Positions 36,064 through 43,661 of a stretch of DNA of 64,000 bases are shown here, piece after piece. Source of the DNA: Clostridia bacterium (lineage in GTDB: Bacteria > Bacillota > Clostridia > UMGS1840); the NCBI GenBank assembly GCA_017625695.1, contig JAGAKI010000020.1:19487-83486 (forward strand). Direction: 5' to 3'. The notes below the pieces were generated by a model. That model was not told the origin of the DNA and ran no database searches. It saw only the letters and a program-made list of their open reading frames with translations. The position numbers were made by a program, and so were the translations under genes. How positions within the stretch are numbered: the stretch's first letter is position 1; every line of letters begins with the position of its first letter.

Positions 36064-37086
36064 TTATAAAATATCTTCCATAAAATATGCATTGGTATCA
36101 GCAGGTTTGCCCGACTTATCAAAAACAGTCACTCTCACATAGATATCATCAGAACGAAGCTCAAATTCAGCTTCATTGATAGTATCCCCCGCCAGCGGAA
36201 ATGCACAGTAAGCACGACGAAGACCCGTAGTAAACACAATTTTTGCCGCATCGGAGGTTTTGATATGTAATTTATTGTCTTCCACATATAAGCTATGAAT
36301 TTCAGGTCCCTGGGAAGCATAAAAATTGCCGTTTTTCAGTGCATCGGTAATGGTTCGGTATTCCAGTTTGTCTGCCTTAATCATGGTGAAACCGCCAAAG
36401 GAATCACAGTACGGACTATCCATTGGATGACCGTTGTGGTTGTCGTCAGTTGCAATGCAATAAAGCTTTTTGCCCTGACGAAGCAACTCATCATACACAT
36501 GAGGATTATAATCGTGATACCCCTCAGTCATACAGCCATAGTTGCAGATTTCCATTGCATTCATACCTTCGTATTTGCTGTAAATCTCATAGCCCTCCTG
36601 GGACCAGGCAGGATGATTATAGGTCACAAAACAACCTTTTTCACGGGAGGTTTTTATCATATCGTTGATATAATCCGCATTGTACTGGAACTCATAGGGA
36701 GGGATAGATTCATCACGCTGCACCACAGATTTATCCGGCAGATGCTGATACAGCCAGGAATCACGGAAACAAGGCTGCACCGTATAATCCGGGTCTGTGG
36801 CAATCAGACAGATATGACAGGTTTTTAACTGATGAAAGGATTCTCCGTTTTCAGCTTCTTCGGTGATATCATATTCCACGCCGTGCAATGCCAGAAAATC
36901 ATCGTCCGTCAAATCGGGATGAGGTACTAAAATGTTATGATCAGTATAAGCAATGATGGAATAACCTCTTTTTTTGTATTCTTCTTTCATTTCTGCCGGA
37001 GATAGTCTGCCATCGGATACGTTGGTATGACAATGTAGATTGGCTTTGTAAAACTGACCGTTTTCAGGTAACAAATACTTTCTCAT
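36064..37086 (-). CDS. PHP-domain phosphoesterase-like protein, copy 1
   Basis: A 340-aa paralogue with HCHTNVSDG, YTDHN, HGVEYDI, TYNHP and DDNHN as metal-binding motifs. The C-terminal domain ends in DDIYVRVTVFDKSG. Closer to copy 3 than to copy 2 by eye. AAAGGAG precedes the ATG. A relic of a fourth copy lies immediately upstream, so the array once held at least four. Confidence 0.85.
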   Translation of the reverse strand: MRKYLLPENGQFYKANLHCHTNVSDGRLSPAEMKEEYKKRGYSIIAYTDHNILVPHPDLTDDDFLALHGVEYDITEEAENGESFHQLKTCHICLIATDPDYTVQPCFRDSWLYQHLPDKSVVQRDESIPPYEFQYNADYINDMIKTSREKGCFVTYNHPAWSQEGYEIYSKYEGMNAMEICNYGCMTEGYHDYNPHVYDELLRQGKKLYCIATDDNHNGHPMDSPYCDSFGGFTMIKADKLEYRTITDALKNGNFYASQGPEIHSLYVEDNKLHIKTSDAAKIVFTTGLRRAYCAFPLAGDTINEAEFELRSDDIYVRVTVFDKSGKPADTNAYFMEDIL

Positions 37087-37108
37087 TTTTTATGTTCTCC
37101 TTTACTAT

Positions 37109-37168
37109 CATTTTGTTCCCCGCTTTCTCAAACACAGTCACTCTCATAAAAATGTCATCGGGATGAAT
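37109..37168 (-). pseudogene. Relic of a fourth PHP paralogue (C-terminal end)
   Basis: Twenty codons in the gap between the aldo/keto reductase and PHP copy 1 read IHPDDIFMRVTVFEKAG and onward. This matches the C-terminal RSDDIYVRVTVFDKSG of copy 1, and the DNA is also alike (AACAGTCACTCTCA is shared). Upstream of the fragment the frame is broken by TGA codons. It is most likely what remains of a deleted tandem copy. Confidence 0.75.
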
Positions 37169-37198
37169 TTTTCAATTGATTTTTCAAAAACGATTCTC

Positions 37199-38299
37199 TT
37201 AAATACTTTCTCCCAACAGCTTCATCGTTTCTTTAATATTGATATTCTGAGGGCAATGTCCTTCACAAGCACCGCACCCAATACAATCTTTCACATTATT
37301 GTATTCCTTCTGCAGTATTTCCTTGGTATCTTCCCAGACAGATTCTGCCGCAAGGTGCTTGTTATAAACATAGAATATATCCGGAATCAAAATCTTCTTC
37401 GGACAACCGTCCACACAGTAACGACATCCTGTGCAGGGAATCTGACGAACGGTACGAATCAGTTTTCTCAAATCCCAAGACAACTGATGTTCCTCTTCGC
37501 TGAATGGCACAAATCCTTTCATAAAGGCAATATTTTCCGAAATCATATCCATATTGCCCATTCCCGATAACACCATTTCGACACCGGGAAAGCTTGCCGC
37601 AAAACGGATGGCAAATTCCGCCTCGGAGTTGTTAGATTTTTCCGTTAAGAACTCTTTTGCTTCTTTGGGAAGATTTACTAAGTTACCACCTTTTACAGGT
37701 TCCATTACAATCACTTTTTTGCCGTGTTTTATGCAAACGTCGTAACAAGCTTTGCTCTGTATGCCGGCATCATCATAATCCAAATAGTTAAACTGAATTT
37801 GCACAAATTCAATCAAGGGTTGTTCGGTAAGAATTCTATCCAGCACATCTGCCGTATCGTGGAAAGACATAGCAATGTGTTTCACTTTCCCCTCTTTTTT
37901 TAATTGGTTTACTACTTCAAAGGAATTACAGCGAAGATTTTTTTCGTATAAATTACGGTTCATACAATGGAAGATATATACATCGAAATAATCCACGCCG
38001 CAAGACTTTAACTGACTTTCAAACAAAGGACGGATTTCTTCTTCGGAATTGTAAATCCAGGGAGATAATTTATCTGCCAAAACAAAACTATCACGGGGAT
38101 AACGTTTTGCCACACATTCACGAATGGCATTTTCGCTTTTGCCGTCCAAATAAACTCTTGCCGTATCGAAATAATTAAAGCCTGCTTCCATAAAAACATC
38201 CACCATACGATTGACCTGCTCGTAATCCACATCATTTTCAATCATAGGCAATCTCATAAAGCCAAAGCCGAAATTTTTCTTCACTTTTTCACATAACAT
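37199..38299 (-). CDS. Aldo/keto reductase with two 4Fe-4S clusters
   Basis: A 366-aa protein. The N-terminal aldo/keto reductase barrel has NYFDTARVYLDGKSE with the catalytic Tyr, and LADKLSP. A C-terminal ferredoxin-like extension has two Cys clusters, CTGCRYCVDGCPKK and CIGCGACEGHCPQN. Such proteins are common in anaerobic Clostridia as putative oxidoreductases of unknown substrate. Possibly electrons pass from the clusters to NADP or substrate. AAAGGAG precedes the ATG. Confidence 0.9.
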   Translation of the reverse strand: MLCEKVKKNFGFGFMRLPMIENDVDYEQVNRMVDVFMEAGFNYFDTARVYLDGKSENAIRECVAKRYPRDSFVLADKLSPWIYNSEEEIRPLFESQLKSCGVDYFDVYIFHCMNRNLYEKNLRCNSFEVVNQLKKEGKVKHIAMSFHDTADVLDRILTEQPLIEFVQIQFNYLDYDDAGIQSKACYDVCIKHGKKVIVMEPVKGGNLVNLPKEAKEFLTEKSNNSEAEFAIRFAASFPGVEMVLSGMGNMDMISENIAFMKGFVPFSEEEHQLSWDLRKLIRTVRQIPCTGCRYCVDGCPKKILIPDIFYVYNKHLAAESVWEDTKEILQKEYNNVKDCIGCGACEGHCPQNINIKETMKLLGESI

Positions 38300-38572
38300 A
38301 GCGGATTTCTCCTTTTGATGTCAGAATAAAATACGGTATAATGCTGTTTCAGTTTATTGTATCATATTTGGAAAAAAGATTCAAGTTTTTTTAGGGAAAT
38401 GTCTTTGCTTTTTTATGAAATCCATCCAGTTTTTCATAATCATTGCCTATGATTACAAAAATAACATAAAACCGTACAATCCACTTACAAAATCAGGATA
38501 AAAATTCATTGTTCAGTGAATTGTAAAACCGTCTTTGAAACAATTTCTGAACGTGCAATCCCGAAAGGATTG

Positions 38573-39115
38573 TTATTTGGAAGATTTCTCTGTTTTTTGG
38601 GTAATAAACGCAATGAATTCCTGACGCACAGCATCGTTTTCAAACGTATTGAAAGGAATGGTATATGCCATCGCAGGATTCTGATAAATGTAAATCGCAC
38701 GTCCCGGATTAACCACCAGATTGACTACGGCATCATATTTGATTTCGGTTTTAAATTTCTCATTGGTTTCAACGAAATAATCCTCATAAAATTCCATTGT
38801 GGCAGTTGGAGAATAGAACAGCTCCTCCTTCTTTTTCATTCGTCTGACCATCCGTTTCACCAAAAGAAGCGTCAGCGGCTTCATCAGCAATATCAGAATG
38901 AGTGCAAAAACGGCATAACACACAAAAAGCCAAATCAGAAGATACACTTCTTCTCCTGCCAGAGCATACCGCAGAAACATCAGTAAAAAGAGACCGGCAA
39001 TATACAGTTGCCATTTCAGACGGTGTTTCTTCGCCACAGGGGAATCCACATGGTGATATTTATTAAAATCATAATAGTCTTTCTCTGTCATAACAGTATG
39101 AAATTGATATAGCAT
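38573..39115 (-). CDS. YcxB-like membrane protein
   Basis: A 180-aa protein with two hydrophobic helices (about residues 35-85) and a C-terminal domain (SPTATMEFYEDYFVETNEKFKTEI, then YDAVVNLVVN) like the YcxB domain. The function is unknown. ATG 39115 follows AAAGGGGGG; the longer frame has no site. The downstream hairpin (38556-38572) lacks a U-run. It follows the DUF3592 protein gene by 42 bp and is probably co-transcribed with it. Confidence 0.65.
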   Translation of the reverse strand: MLYQFHTVMTEKDYYDFNKYHHVDSPVAKKHRLKWQLYIAGLFLLMFLRYALAGEEVYLLIWLFVCYAVFALILILLMKPLTLLLVKRMVRRMKKKEELFYSPTATMEFYEDYFVETNEKFKTEIKYDAVVNLVVNPGRAIYIYQNPAMAYTIPFNTFENDAVRQEFIAFITQKTEKSSK

Positions 39116-39157
39116 CAAAATCCCCCCTTTTCTTTGATTTATCCACACAAATCCGAT

Positions 39158-40258
39158 TTACACAATCGGCTTTTGTCTGCCTTTTACCCACATAACCAAA
39201 GCACAGGTAAGTAAAATAGCACCCCACACTTTATGTCCTGCGGTACCTGCAAAAAAGCCAAGGCTCATCGCAACGATTCCTTCTGTGAGCAAACCGGCAA
39301 TTAAAATACTTCTTCGGTAACCATTTCCCATCCATAAGAAGAACAGCGCCCCCGTAAGCATCAGATATACGGCAAAAGAACTGCTGTAATACAAGAATAA
39401 TTCTTCCGGTTTTTCAGGGTAAATATATGCTTCCGCCTCTTTCCCGATTTTAGTCCCGCCGGGATAATTTCTTTTGACATAAGAATATTCTTTTCCATCA
39501 TAGGTATATTTAAAATACACATAGTGGTCTTCCCCTTCAGTTTCCACACGGTAACTGACAGCATTCACCGCAACGCCGTTTCTTTTATAGTCATTTAATG
39601 TATTGATATCCTGAATGGTGGTAGTAAACATCAAAACTGCCAAAAGGAAAAACAAAAGACTTAAAATATTGATTCTGGGTAGTACAAAAGGTCTTTTTTC
39701 TCCGTTTTGTTTGCATAGAAGAATCTTTTTTGACCGACTGAACTCAAAATAATTTCCCAGATGTTTCCATCCGCTTGTAAGCGCACAAAGTCCTAAAAAA
39801 ATGGGCAATGCACTGCAGATATTTTTTACATATAATCCCAGTATCATCAGCTCTGAATTTCTTAGAAGATATGATAAAAACAGAGGTACAAAAACGGAAA
39901 GCAATATCAAAAAAACCGCTTTGATTGCATCCTTTTTATAGGGATTTTCATCCGAATGTATCATTTCCGTTTCGCTGATATTGAGATTACTTTCATAATA
40001 TTCATCCCCATCATCGTCCGATGGTTCTATTTCTTTTCCGGCTTTTATTCCCTTATAAAAGATAATGCCCGCAGTAATAAAAAAAGACAACAGCATCGGC
40101 ATCGCAAGAAGCATTAACACCACATTTTCAAGCTTGAATGCAACGATTTCTACCACCACTCCGACGAGCGGAAGAATCAAAAAGAAAAAGAAAATCCAAA
40201 ACCAGCTTTTCTTCTCAGTTTTATCTGTGATATTATCATTAAAATCTGTTTGATTCAT
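39158..40258 (-). CDS. DUF3592-like membrane protein
   Basis: A 366-aa protein with about nine hydrophobic segments and one soluble loop (around residues 225-300). The loop's pattern YVYFKYTYDGKEYSYVKRNY, then GTKIGKEAEAYIYPEKPEE, fits DUF3592. The acidic stretch EPSDDDGDEYYESN lies near residue 80. The function is unknown. GGAGAG precedes the ATG. It is followed by the YcxB-like gene. Confidence 0.7.
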   Translation of the reverse strand: MNQTDFNDNITDKTEKKSWFWIFFFFLILPLVGVVVEIVAFKLENVVLMLLAMPMLLSFFITAGIIFYKGIKAGKEIEPSDDDGDEYYESNLNISETEMIHSDENPYKKDAIKAVFLILLSVFVPLFLSYLLRNSELMILGLYVKNICSALPIFLGLCALTSGWKHLGNYFEFSRSKKILLCKQNGEKRPFVLPRINILSLLFFLLAVLMFTTTIQDINTLNDYKRNGVAVNAVSYRVETEGEDHYVYFKYTYDGKEYSYVKRNYPGGTKIGKEAEAYIYPEKPEELFLYYSSSFAVYLMLTGALFFLWMGNGYRRSILIAGLLTEGIVAMSLGFFAGTAGHKVWGAILLTCALVMWVKGRQKPIV

Positions 40259-40350
40259 ACAGCAATTCTCTCCGTATCATTCGGTATTTTTCACCTTAAT
40301 TATACCTTGTCAATCAGAAAATGTCAATTCAAAAATATGGAGAAAACGTA

Positions 40351-40400
40351 AAAAACAGCAACAAAAGGATGATTTCACATTTCCCTTTGTTGCTGTTTTT
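40351..40400. terminator. Terminator at the outer (left) end of the island
   Basis: A 15-bp perfect stem (40351-40365 with 40386-40400) extending to about 18 bp with mismatches, with T and A runs on the outer sides. It follows the duplicated spoIVB tail, so it could be the original spoIVB terminator. Confidence 0.8.
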
Positions 40401-40419
40401 CTTTCTTTTTGAAATACTG

Positions 40420-40544
40420 TTATTGTGACATCAACATATTCTCAATAAATATCCCATAACCACGGGTTGGATCATTCACAAAAACGTGTGTCACAGCTCC
40501 CACAATTTTACCATTTTGCAGCACAGGTGAACCCGACACGACTG
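40420..40544 (-). pseudogene. Duplicated 3' fragment of spoIVB
   Basis: The C-terminal 35 codons of spoIVB, followed by a different end (LMSQ and TAA at 40420-40422). The open frame extends upstream to 40665, but that part has no resemblance to SpoIVB and starts with a TTG lacking a ribosome binding site. It is therefore not counted as a gene. If the island were excised, these codons would become the true end of spoIVB. Confidence 0.8.
40435..40538. repeat. Direct repeat, left copy
   Basis: 104 bp, identical to 43689-43792 except at one position (C at 40492, T at 43746). In minus-strand sense it encodes codons 303-337 of SpoIVB, starting in the GMSGSP catalytic-serine motif. After the repeat this copy continues as LMSQ-stop. 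Confidence 0.97.
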
Positions 40545-40562
40545 TTGTCAATAGGGGACAAC
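40544..40562. repeat. Short inverted repeat inside the left end
   Basis: GTTGTC (40544-40549) and GACAAC (40557-40562) with a 7-base spacer, five bases inside the left direct repeat. This is where a recombinase core or arm site would be expected, but no recombinase is present to support it. No equivalent is seen at the right end. Confidence 0.4.
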
Positions 40563-40760
40563 ATTTTTCTTTATTTTTAAAGTTTTGAAGGAAATAAGTA
40601 TTGTTTTGAAGGTAATACTGAGGGAAATGAAGGAAATCCTGACGGAAATCTAATTTCTTTTTCAAATTTTTGTATATAATGCATTATCGGACTTCCACAG
40701 TTTTATAATAGGAGAGCCACACTTTTGTAATAAAAGTTATACAATTTTTGTTACAAAAAA

Positions 40761-40780
40761 GACAGGACTTTCATCCTGCC
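40761..40780 (-). terminator. Terminator of the island operon
   Basis: GACAGGA (40761-40767) pairs with TCCTGCC (40774-40780), with one mismatch, followed on the minus strand by a run of six U. Located 12 bases after the stop of the immunity-like gene. Confidence 0.75.
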
Positions 40781-40792
40781 TTGTAGCTTTGC

Positions 40793-41350
40793 TTACTCGA
40801 TGACTATATATTCTCTTGAACACTGTGGAATAATTTCATCATCCCAACCTTCAAGAAAATCTTTCTCGTCAGATAACTGATTTTTTAGTTCATATCCCCT
40901 TCGAATAATTATCTCTTCCGAAAACGGAACATTGTCTTTTTCAAATGATATTTCACGATCTGAAAAGTGGAATATTATACAACGTGTCAGCCATACATCG
41001 TAAGTTTGTTCTTGGTTTTTGTATATTTGCTGATTTTCATTGATTACAGTTATTCTCTGTATAATTTCAGAAACTGGAGTTTCAACCTGTTCAACATTAT
41101 CAAACAAAGATTTTATCTCATTGCTTTCCGTTTGTTCTAAAGTGAAAACTCCGCAATCATCATTTACTCCAAAATAATCTACGACAGTTTGAATATTTGT
41201 TAATTTATAGACTTCATCGTCGATAAAAATTCCTACGATAGCTGTTACTGAATTTGTATAAGCAAATGGATCACACTTGTATTTAACAAAGTTTTTACCT
41301 ATCCACTTTTTCAATGTGTTTTGGTCAAATCTCATATCTATTCTTTTCAT
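40793..41350 (-). CDS. Probable immunity protein
   Basis: A 185-aa acidic, soluble protein with no signal peptide or membrane segment. The C-terminal region (WLTRCIIFHFSDREISFEKD, FSEEIIIRRGY, then a final SREYIV) resembles proteins I remember next to polymorphic toxin modules in Rhs/CDI-type loci. It starts 1 bp after the toxin-like gene, a typical toxin-immunity order, and has an AAAGGG site. The name is an inference from context and memory; no catalytic motif is visible. Confidence 0.6.
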   Translation of the reverse strand: MKRIDMRFDQNTLKKWIGKNFVKYKCDPFAYTNSVTAIVGIFIDDEVYKLTNIQTVVDYFGVNDDCGVFTLEQTESNEIKSLFDNVEQVETPVSEIIQRITVINENQQIYKNQEQTYDVWLTRCIIFHFSDREISFEKDNVPFSEEIIIRRGYELKNQLSDEKDFLEGWDDEIIPQCSREYIVIE

Positions 41351-41351
41351 T

Positions 41352-41726
41352 TTAATTCCCTTTCACAAAATGTATTTTTTGAAATTTCACACCGGCACTA
41401 TTTGAACTTTGTCGTATATTTATTTCTACTACAGATGTGCCGTCTGATGATGATATTTCACGATACGACATAATAGTACCATCGGAAAGTTTAGTGTATT
41501 TTCCCTTGCCGTAGGTAGTTTCTATTCCGCCTTTTGATGCGGTATCATAGAATTCTTTGGCTGTTTTAACAGGATTGTTACTGCTAATATTTCTCGTAAA
41601 GTCTCGACCTTGCCCTTTATCGCCAAAATATCCTTTTGAATATTTATAGTTCGATTTTAAACTGCCAATATTATCTGATATACTGTGATGCTTTGTAGTT
41701 CCGCCTTTATATATGCTTGTTCCCAA
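41352..41726 (-). CDS. Polymorphic-toxin-like C-terminal domain protein
   Basis: A 124-aa protein resembling the C-terminal effector domain of polymorphic toxins: NPVKTAKEFYDTASKGG, GKGKYTKLSDGT, MSYREISSSDGTSVVEIN and a final GVKFQKIHFVKG. In larger toxins a domain with these motifs follows a delivery part, and it is a probable nuclease (from memory, unverified). The likely start is TTG 41726, with AGAAAGAAGG eight bases upstream. The stop of the DUF4417-like gene lies 1 bp before it, so translation is coupled. The two may also be a single gene split by a frameshift. Confidence 0.6.
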   Translation of the reverse strand: MGTSIYKGGTTKHHSISDNIGSLKSNYKYSKGYFGDKGQGRDFTRNISSNNPVKTAKEFYDTASKGGIETTYGKGKYTKLSDGTIMSYREISSSDGTSVVEINIRQSSNSAGVKFQKIHFVKGN

Positions 41727-41727
41727 C

Positions 41728-42381
41728 TCACGCACCTTCTTTCTCGTGAGTTCTTTCAAACTGACTTTTGTAACGATGAAATTTAACATCATTTTGAAAT
41801 TCTGCAAAAACACATTCAGGCATATGTCCATGAACTAAAACATCGGTCGGTTCAAGAATCTTTATCATCTCTTTTAATCCCGCTTTGAACATTCGTTTCT
41901 GTTCATTTGAACGAATGCACCCATGTGTACTCACAGAAACAATGCTTCGTTTTGGTACTCCTAAAAAGCAATACTCAAAACTACTTTCATCACTCCAACG
42001 AATATTAGGTATTACAGGGATACCGTTCTTTTGAAAATAATATCCAACAGCACGATTAAAATATGTGTTTGTTTGTTGCAGACATTTAGACTGTCCTATC
42101 AATAGGGAACAATCGGGAGTAATAACTCCGTCAAATTGTTTAAGTAAGTCAAGATATTTAGTTGTTGATGTTAGTACATCAGAAAAATCTTTGTCGTGCA
42201 TATAAAAATGCACATATTTTCGCTTGTCAGTTTGAGATTTTGCCTTTTCAAAAGGCACTATATCTCTTGGTATTTGTGTGTTTTTCAAATCCATAAGTAA
42301 CGGAATTCCCGGCTCGCCCACTATTGCAGCACCATTTACCAAATAACTGTGAAATCCGTCGTCATATTTAGTTTTTTGCAT
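41728..42381 (-). CDS. DUF4417-like protein
   Basis: A 217-aa protein. VHFYMHDKDFSDVL, VITPDCSLLIGQSKC, FNRAVGYYFQKNGIPVIPN, then RWSDESSFEYCFLGVPKRS and LVHGHMPECVF match my memory of the DUF4417 family, whose function is unknown and which is frequent in mobile elements. GGAGGAAAC precedes the ATG. It is followed directly by the toxin-like gene in another frame. It could be an adaptor or the N-terminal part of a once-fused toxin. Confidence 0.65.
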   Translation of the reverse strand: MQKTKYDDGFHSYLVNGAAIVGEPGIPLLMDLKNTQIPRDIVPFEKAKSQTDKRKYVHFYMHDKDFSDVLTSTTKYLDLLKQFDGVITPDCSLLIGQSKCLQQTNTYFNRAVGYYFQKNGIPVIPNIRWSDESSFEYCFLGVPKRSIVSVSTHGCIRSNEQKRMFKAGLKEMIKILEPTDVLVHGHMPECVFAEFQNDVKFHRYKSQFERTHEKEGA

Positions 42382-42454
42382 AAATTTGTTTCCTCCGTAA
42401 ACATAAAAATAATAAATTTCATAAAAATTACTCCAATCTATTGATTTTTGTTTA

Positions 42455-42504
42455 CGGATATGCTAAACTATACTCATCCAGTAGGTATGCGTTCAGCATA
42501 TCCG
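42455..42504. repeat. 10-bp inverted repeat between immA and the DUF4417-like gene
   Basis: CGGATATGCT (42455-42464) and AGCATATCCG (42495-42504), perfect arms with a 30-base loop. In RNA it would form a stable hairpin 74 bases upstream of the DUF4417-like start. It may be an operator for Xre or an attenuator. Confidence 0.55.
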
Positions 42505-42591
42505 TGATGAAACACATTGTTTAGTTGTTACCAGCAACTTTTCTAATGTGTTTTTTCTTTTTTCAAGTGAAGCCGAGATTGCCCATTTTTG

Positions 42592-43113
42592 TTACCTCCT
42601 TATTTGTTTATATTGACACTCTGCTGCAGAGTGAGAAGCGCCACAACGAATTTCAATCTCATTTACACTCATACCTTTGACAAGATGTTCCGCTATCAAA
42701 AGTTCTCCGGCAAAAACATCAGCCTGCCATTCGGGATCCTCATAAGCTTTTAAAGGTGCGTTGTCCGATTTTCTACAAAGTGCAACTCTATCATTATCAT
42801 GCATAAGCAAGTGTCCGACTTCGTGCAAAATTGTAAATCTTGCTCTGCCGTCACCCTGAGTAGCTTTTTCGTAAACATCTTCACGAATTTTAATTGTATT
42901 AAGACTTGGGATAGTTTCACCTTCTTTGTCCGGCATTTCTGAATGTTCAACTATCTCATATGTAAAATCATCAATTAAATTCGGTAAAATAATTTCAAGA
43001 AATTCTACTACCGGGAAATACAAACGATCTGTCATTACACATAATTCACGAACATATTTTGTAAAAGCTCTTATCTGTTTTCTTGATATACCTTGTGCAA
43101 CAAAATTTGCCAT
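42592..43113 (-). CDS. ImmA/IrrE-family metallopeptidase
   Basis: A 173-aa M78-family peptidase. The zinc motif is H97-E98-VG-H101 (HEVGHLLMH), followed by the downstream ligand region EWQADVFAGELL. Relatives cut the partner repressor during stress, as ImmA does with ImmR in ICEBs1. The gene lies 3 bp after the Xre regulator, the same order as in such pairs. GGAGG precedes the ATG. Confidence 0.88.
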   Translation of the reverse strand: MANFVAQGISRKQIRAFTKYVRELCVMTDRLYFPVVEFLEIILPNLIDDFTYEIVEHSEMPDKEGETIPSLNTIKIREDVYEKATQGDGRARFTILHEVGHLLMHDNDRVALCRKSDNAPLKAYEDPEWQADVFAGELLIAEHLVKGMSVNEIEIRCGASHSAAECQYKQIRR

Positions 43114-43116
43114 AAA

Positions 43117-43476
43117 TCAGTTTTTGTCCTCCTTTAAAATCTGCCATAACTTTTGCAATTCATTATCATTAAACCCGTTTAATTTGCGAGCAAATGAAAA
43201 CGCTAATTCTCTTTGCTTGAAATTGAGATTTGCGAGTCCAATTTCAACACATTCATTTGTTTCGCTTATGGCATTTTGCAATTCTATAATCTTATCATTG
43301 GATAATGAATACAAATTGCTGATTTTTTTTGCCCAATCTGTAGGAATTTTTTTCTTGCCGTTTTCTACAGCAGAAAGAAATGAAGACGTAACTTTCAGCT
43401 TTTCAGCCATAGTTTTTAGAATTTCTCCGTTATCCATTCTCAGAATACGCAAAAATTTTCCAAAAGCAGTAATCAT
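43117..43476 (-). CDS. Xre-family regulator
   Basis: A 119-aa DNA-binding protein. The N-terminal helix-turn-helix (residues about 7-65) contains ILKTMAEKLKVTSSFLSAVENGKKKIP. A short C-terminal helical part follows and may be the target of the peptidase next door. It probably represses the island operon, and its own promoter is at 43518-43546. AGGAGG precedes the ATG. Confidence 0.85.
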   Translation of the reverse strand: MITAFGKFLRILRMDNGEILKTMAEKLKVTSSFLSAVENGKKKIPTDWAKKISNLYSLSNDKIIELQNAISETNECVEIGLANLNFKQRELAFSFARKLNGFNDNELQKLWQILKEDKN

Positions 43477-43517
43477 TTTTGTAACCTCCTAATTATGATT
43501 TTTCAAATCACAAACTC

Positions 43518-43546
43518 ATTATAACATACAAATTTCGCTTTGTCAA
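43518..43546 (-). promoter_or_regulatory. Promoter of the island operon
   Basis: On the minus strand, TTGACA (43541-43546), 17-base spacer, TATAAT (43518-43523): perfect consensus, 42 bases upstream of the xre start. No second promoter is obvious further into the island, so all five genes may be read from here. Confidence 0.85.
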
Positions 43547-43623
43547 CCTTTTTGGTTAATTTGTTTTCTTAAGAAGTTCATCTTTGGTTTTTAATCTAAA
43601 AAATTGTAAAGGTTTTTAGACAA

Positions 43624-43651
43624 AAACACCCACTAAAAATAGTGAGTGTTT
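43624..43651. terminator. Terminator after spoIVB
   Basis: An 11-bp stem with one G-T pair (43624-43634 with 43641-43651), a 6-base loop and a U-run on the minus strand. Together with the terminator at 40351 it means that both alternative spoIVB ends have their own terminator. Confidence 0.8.
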
Positions 43652-43661
43652 CTGTTGCCCA

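Noticed and set aside
38556..38572. Terminator after the YcxB-like gene
   Set aside because: The hairpin CAATCC/GGATTG has no U-run on the minus strand.
40420..40665. The full 81-codon frame at the left end of the island as a real gene
   Set aside because: Only its C-terminal part is meaningful (duplicated spoIVB); the rest is low-complexity, begins at TTG and lacks a ribosome binding site.
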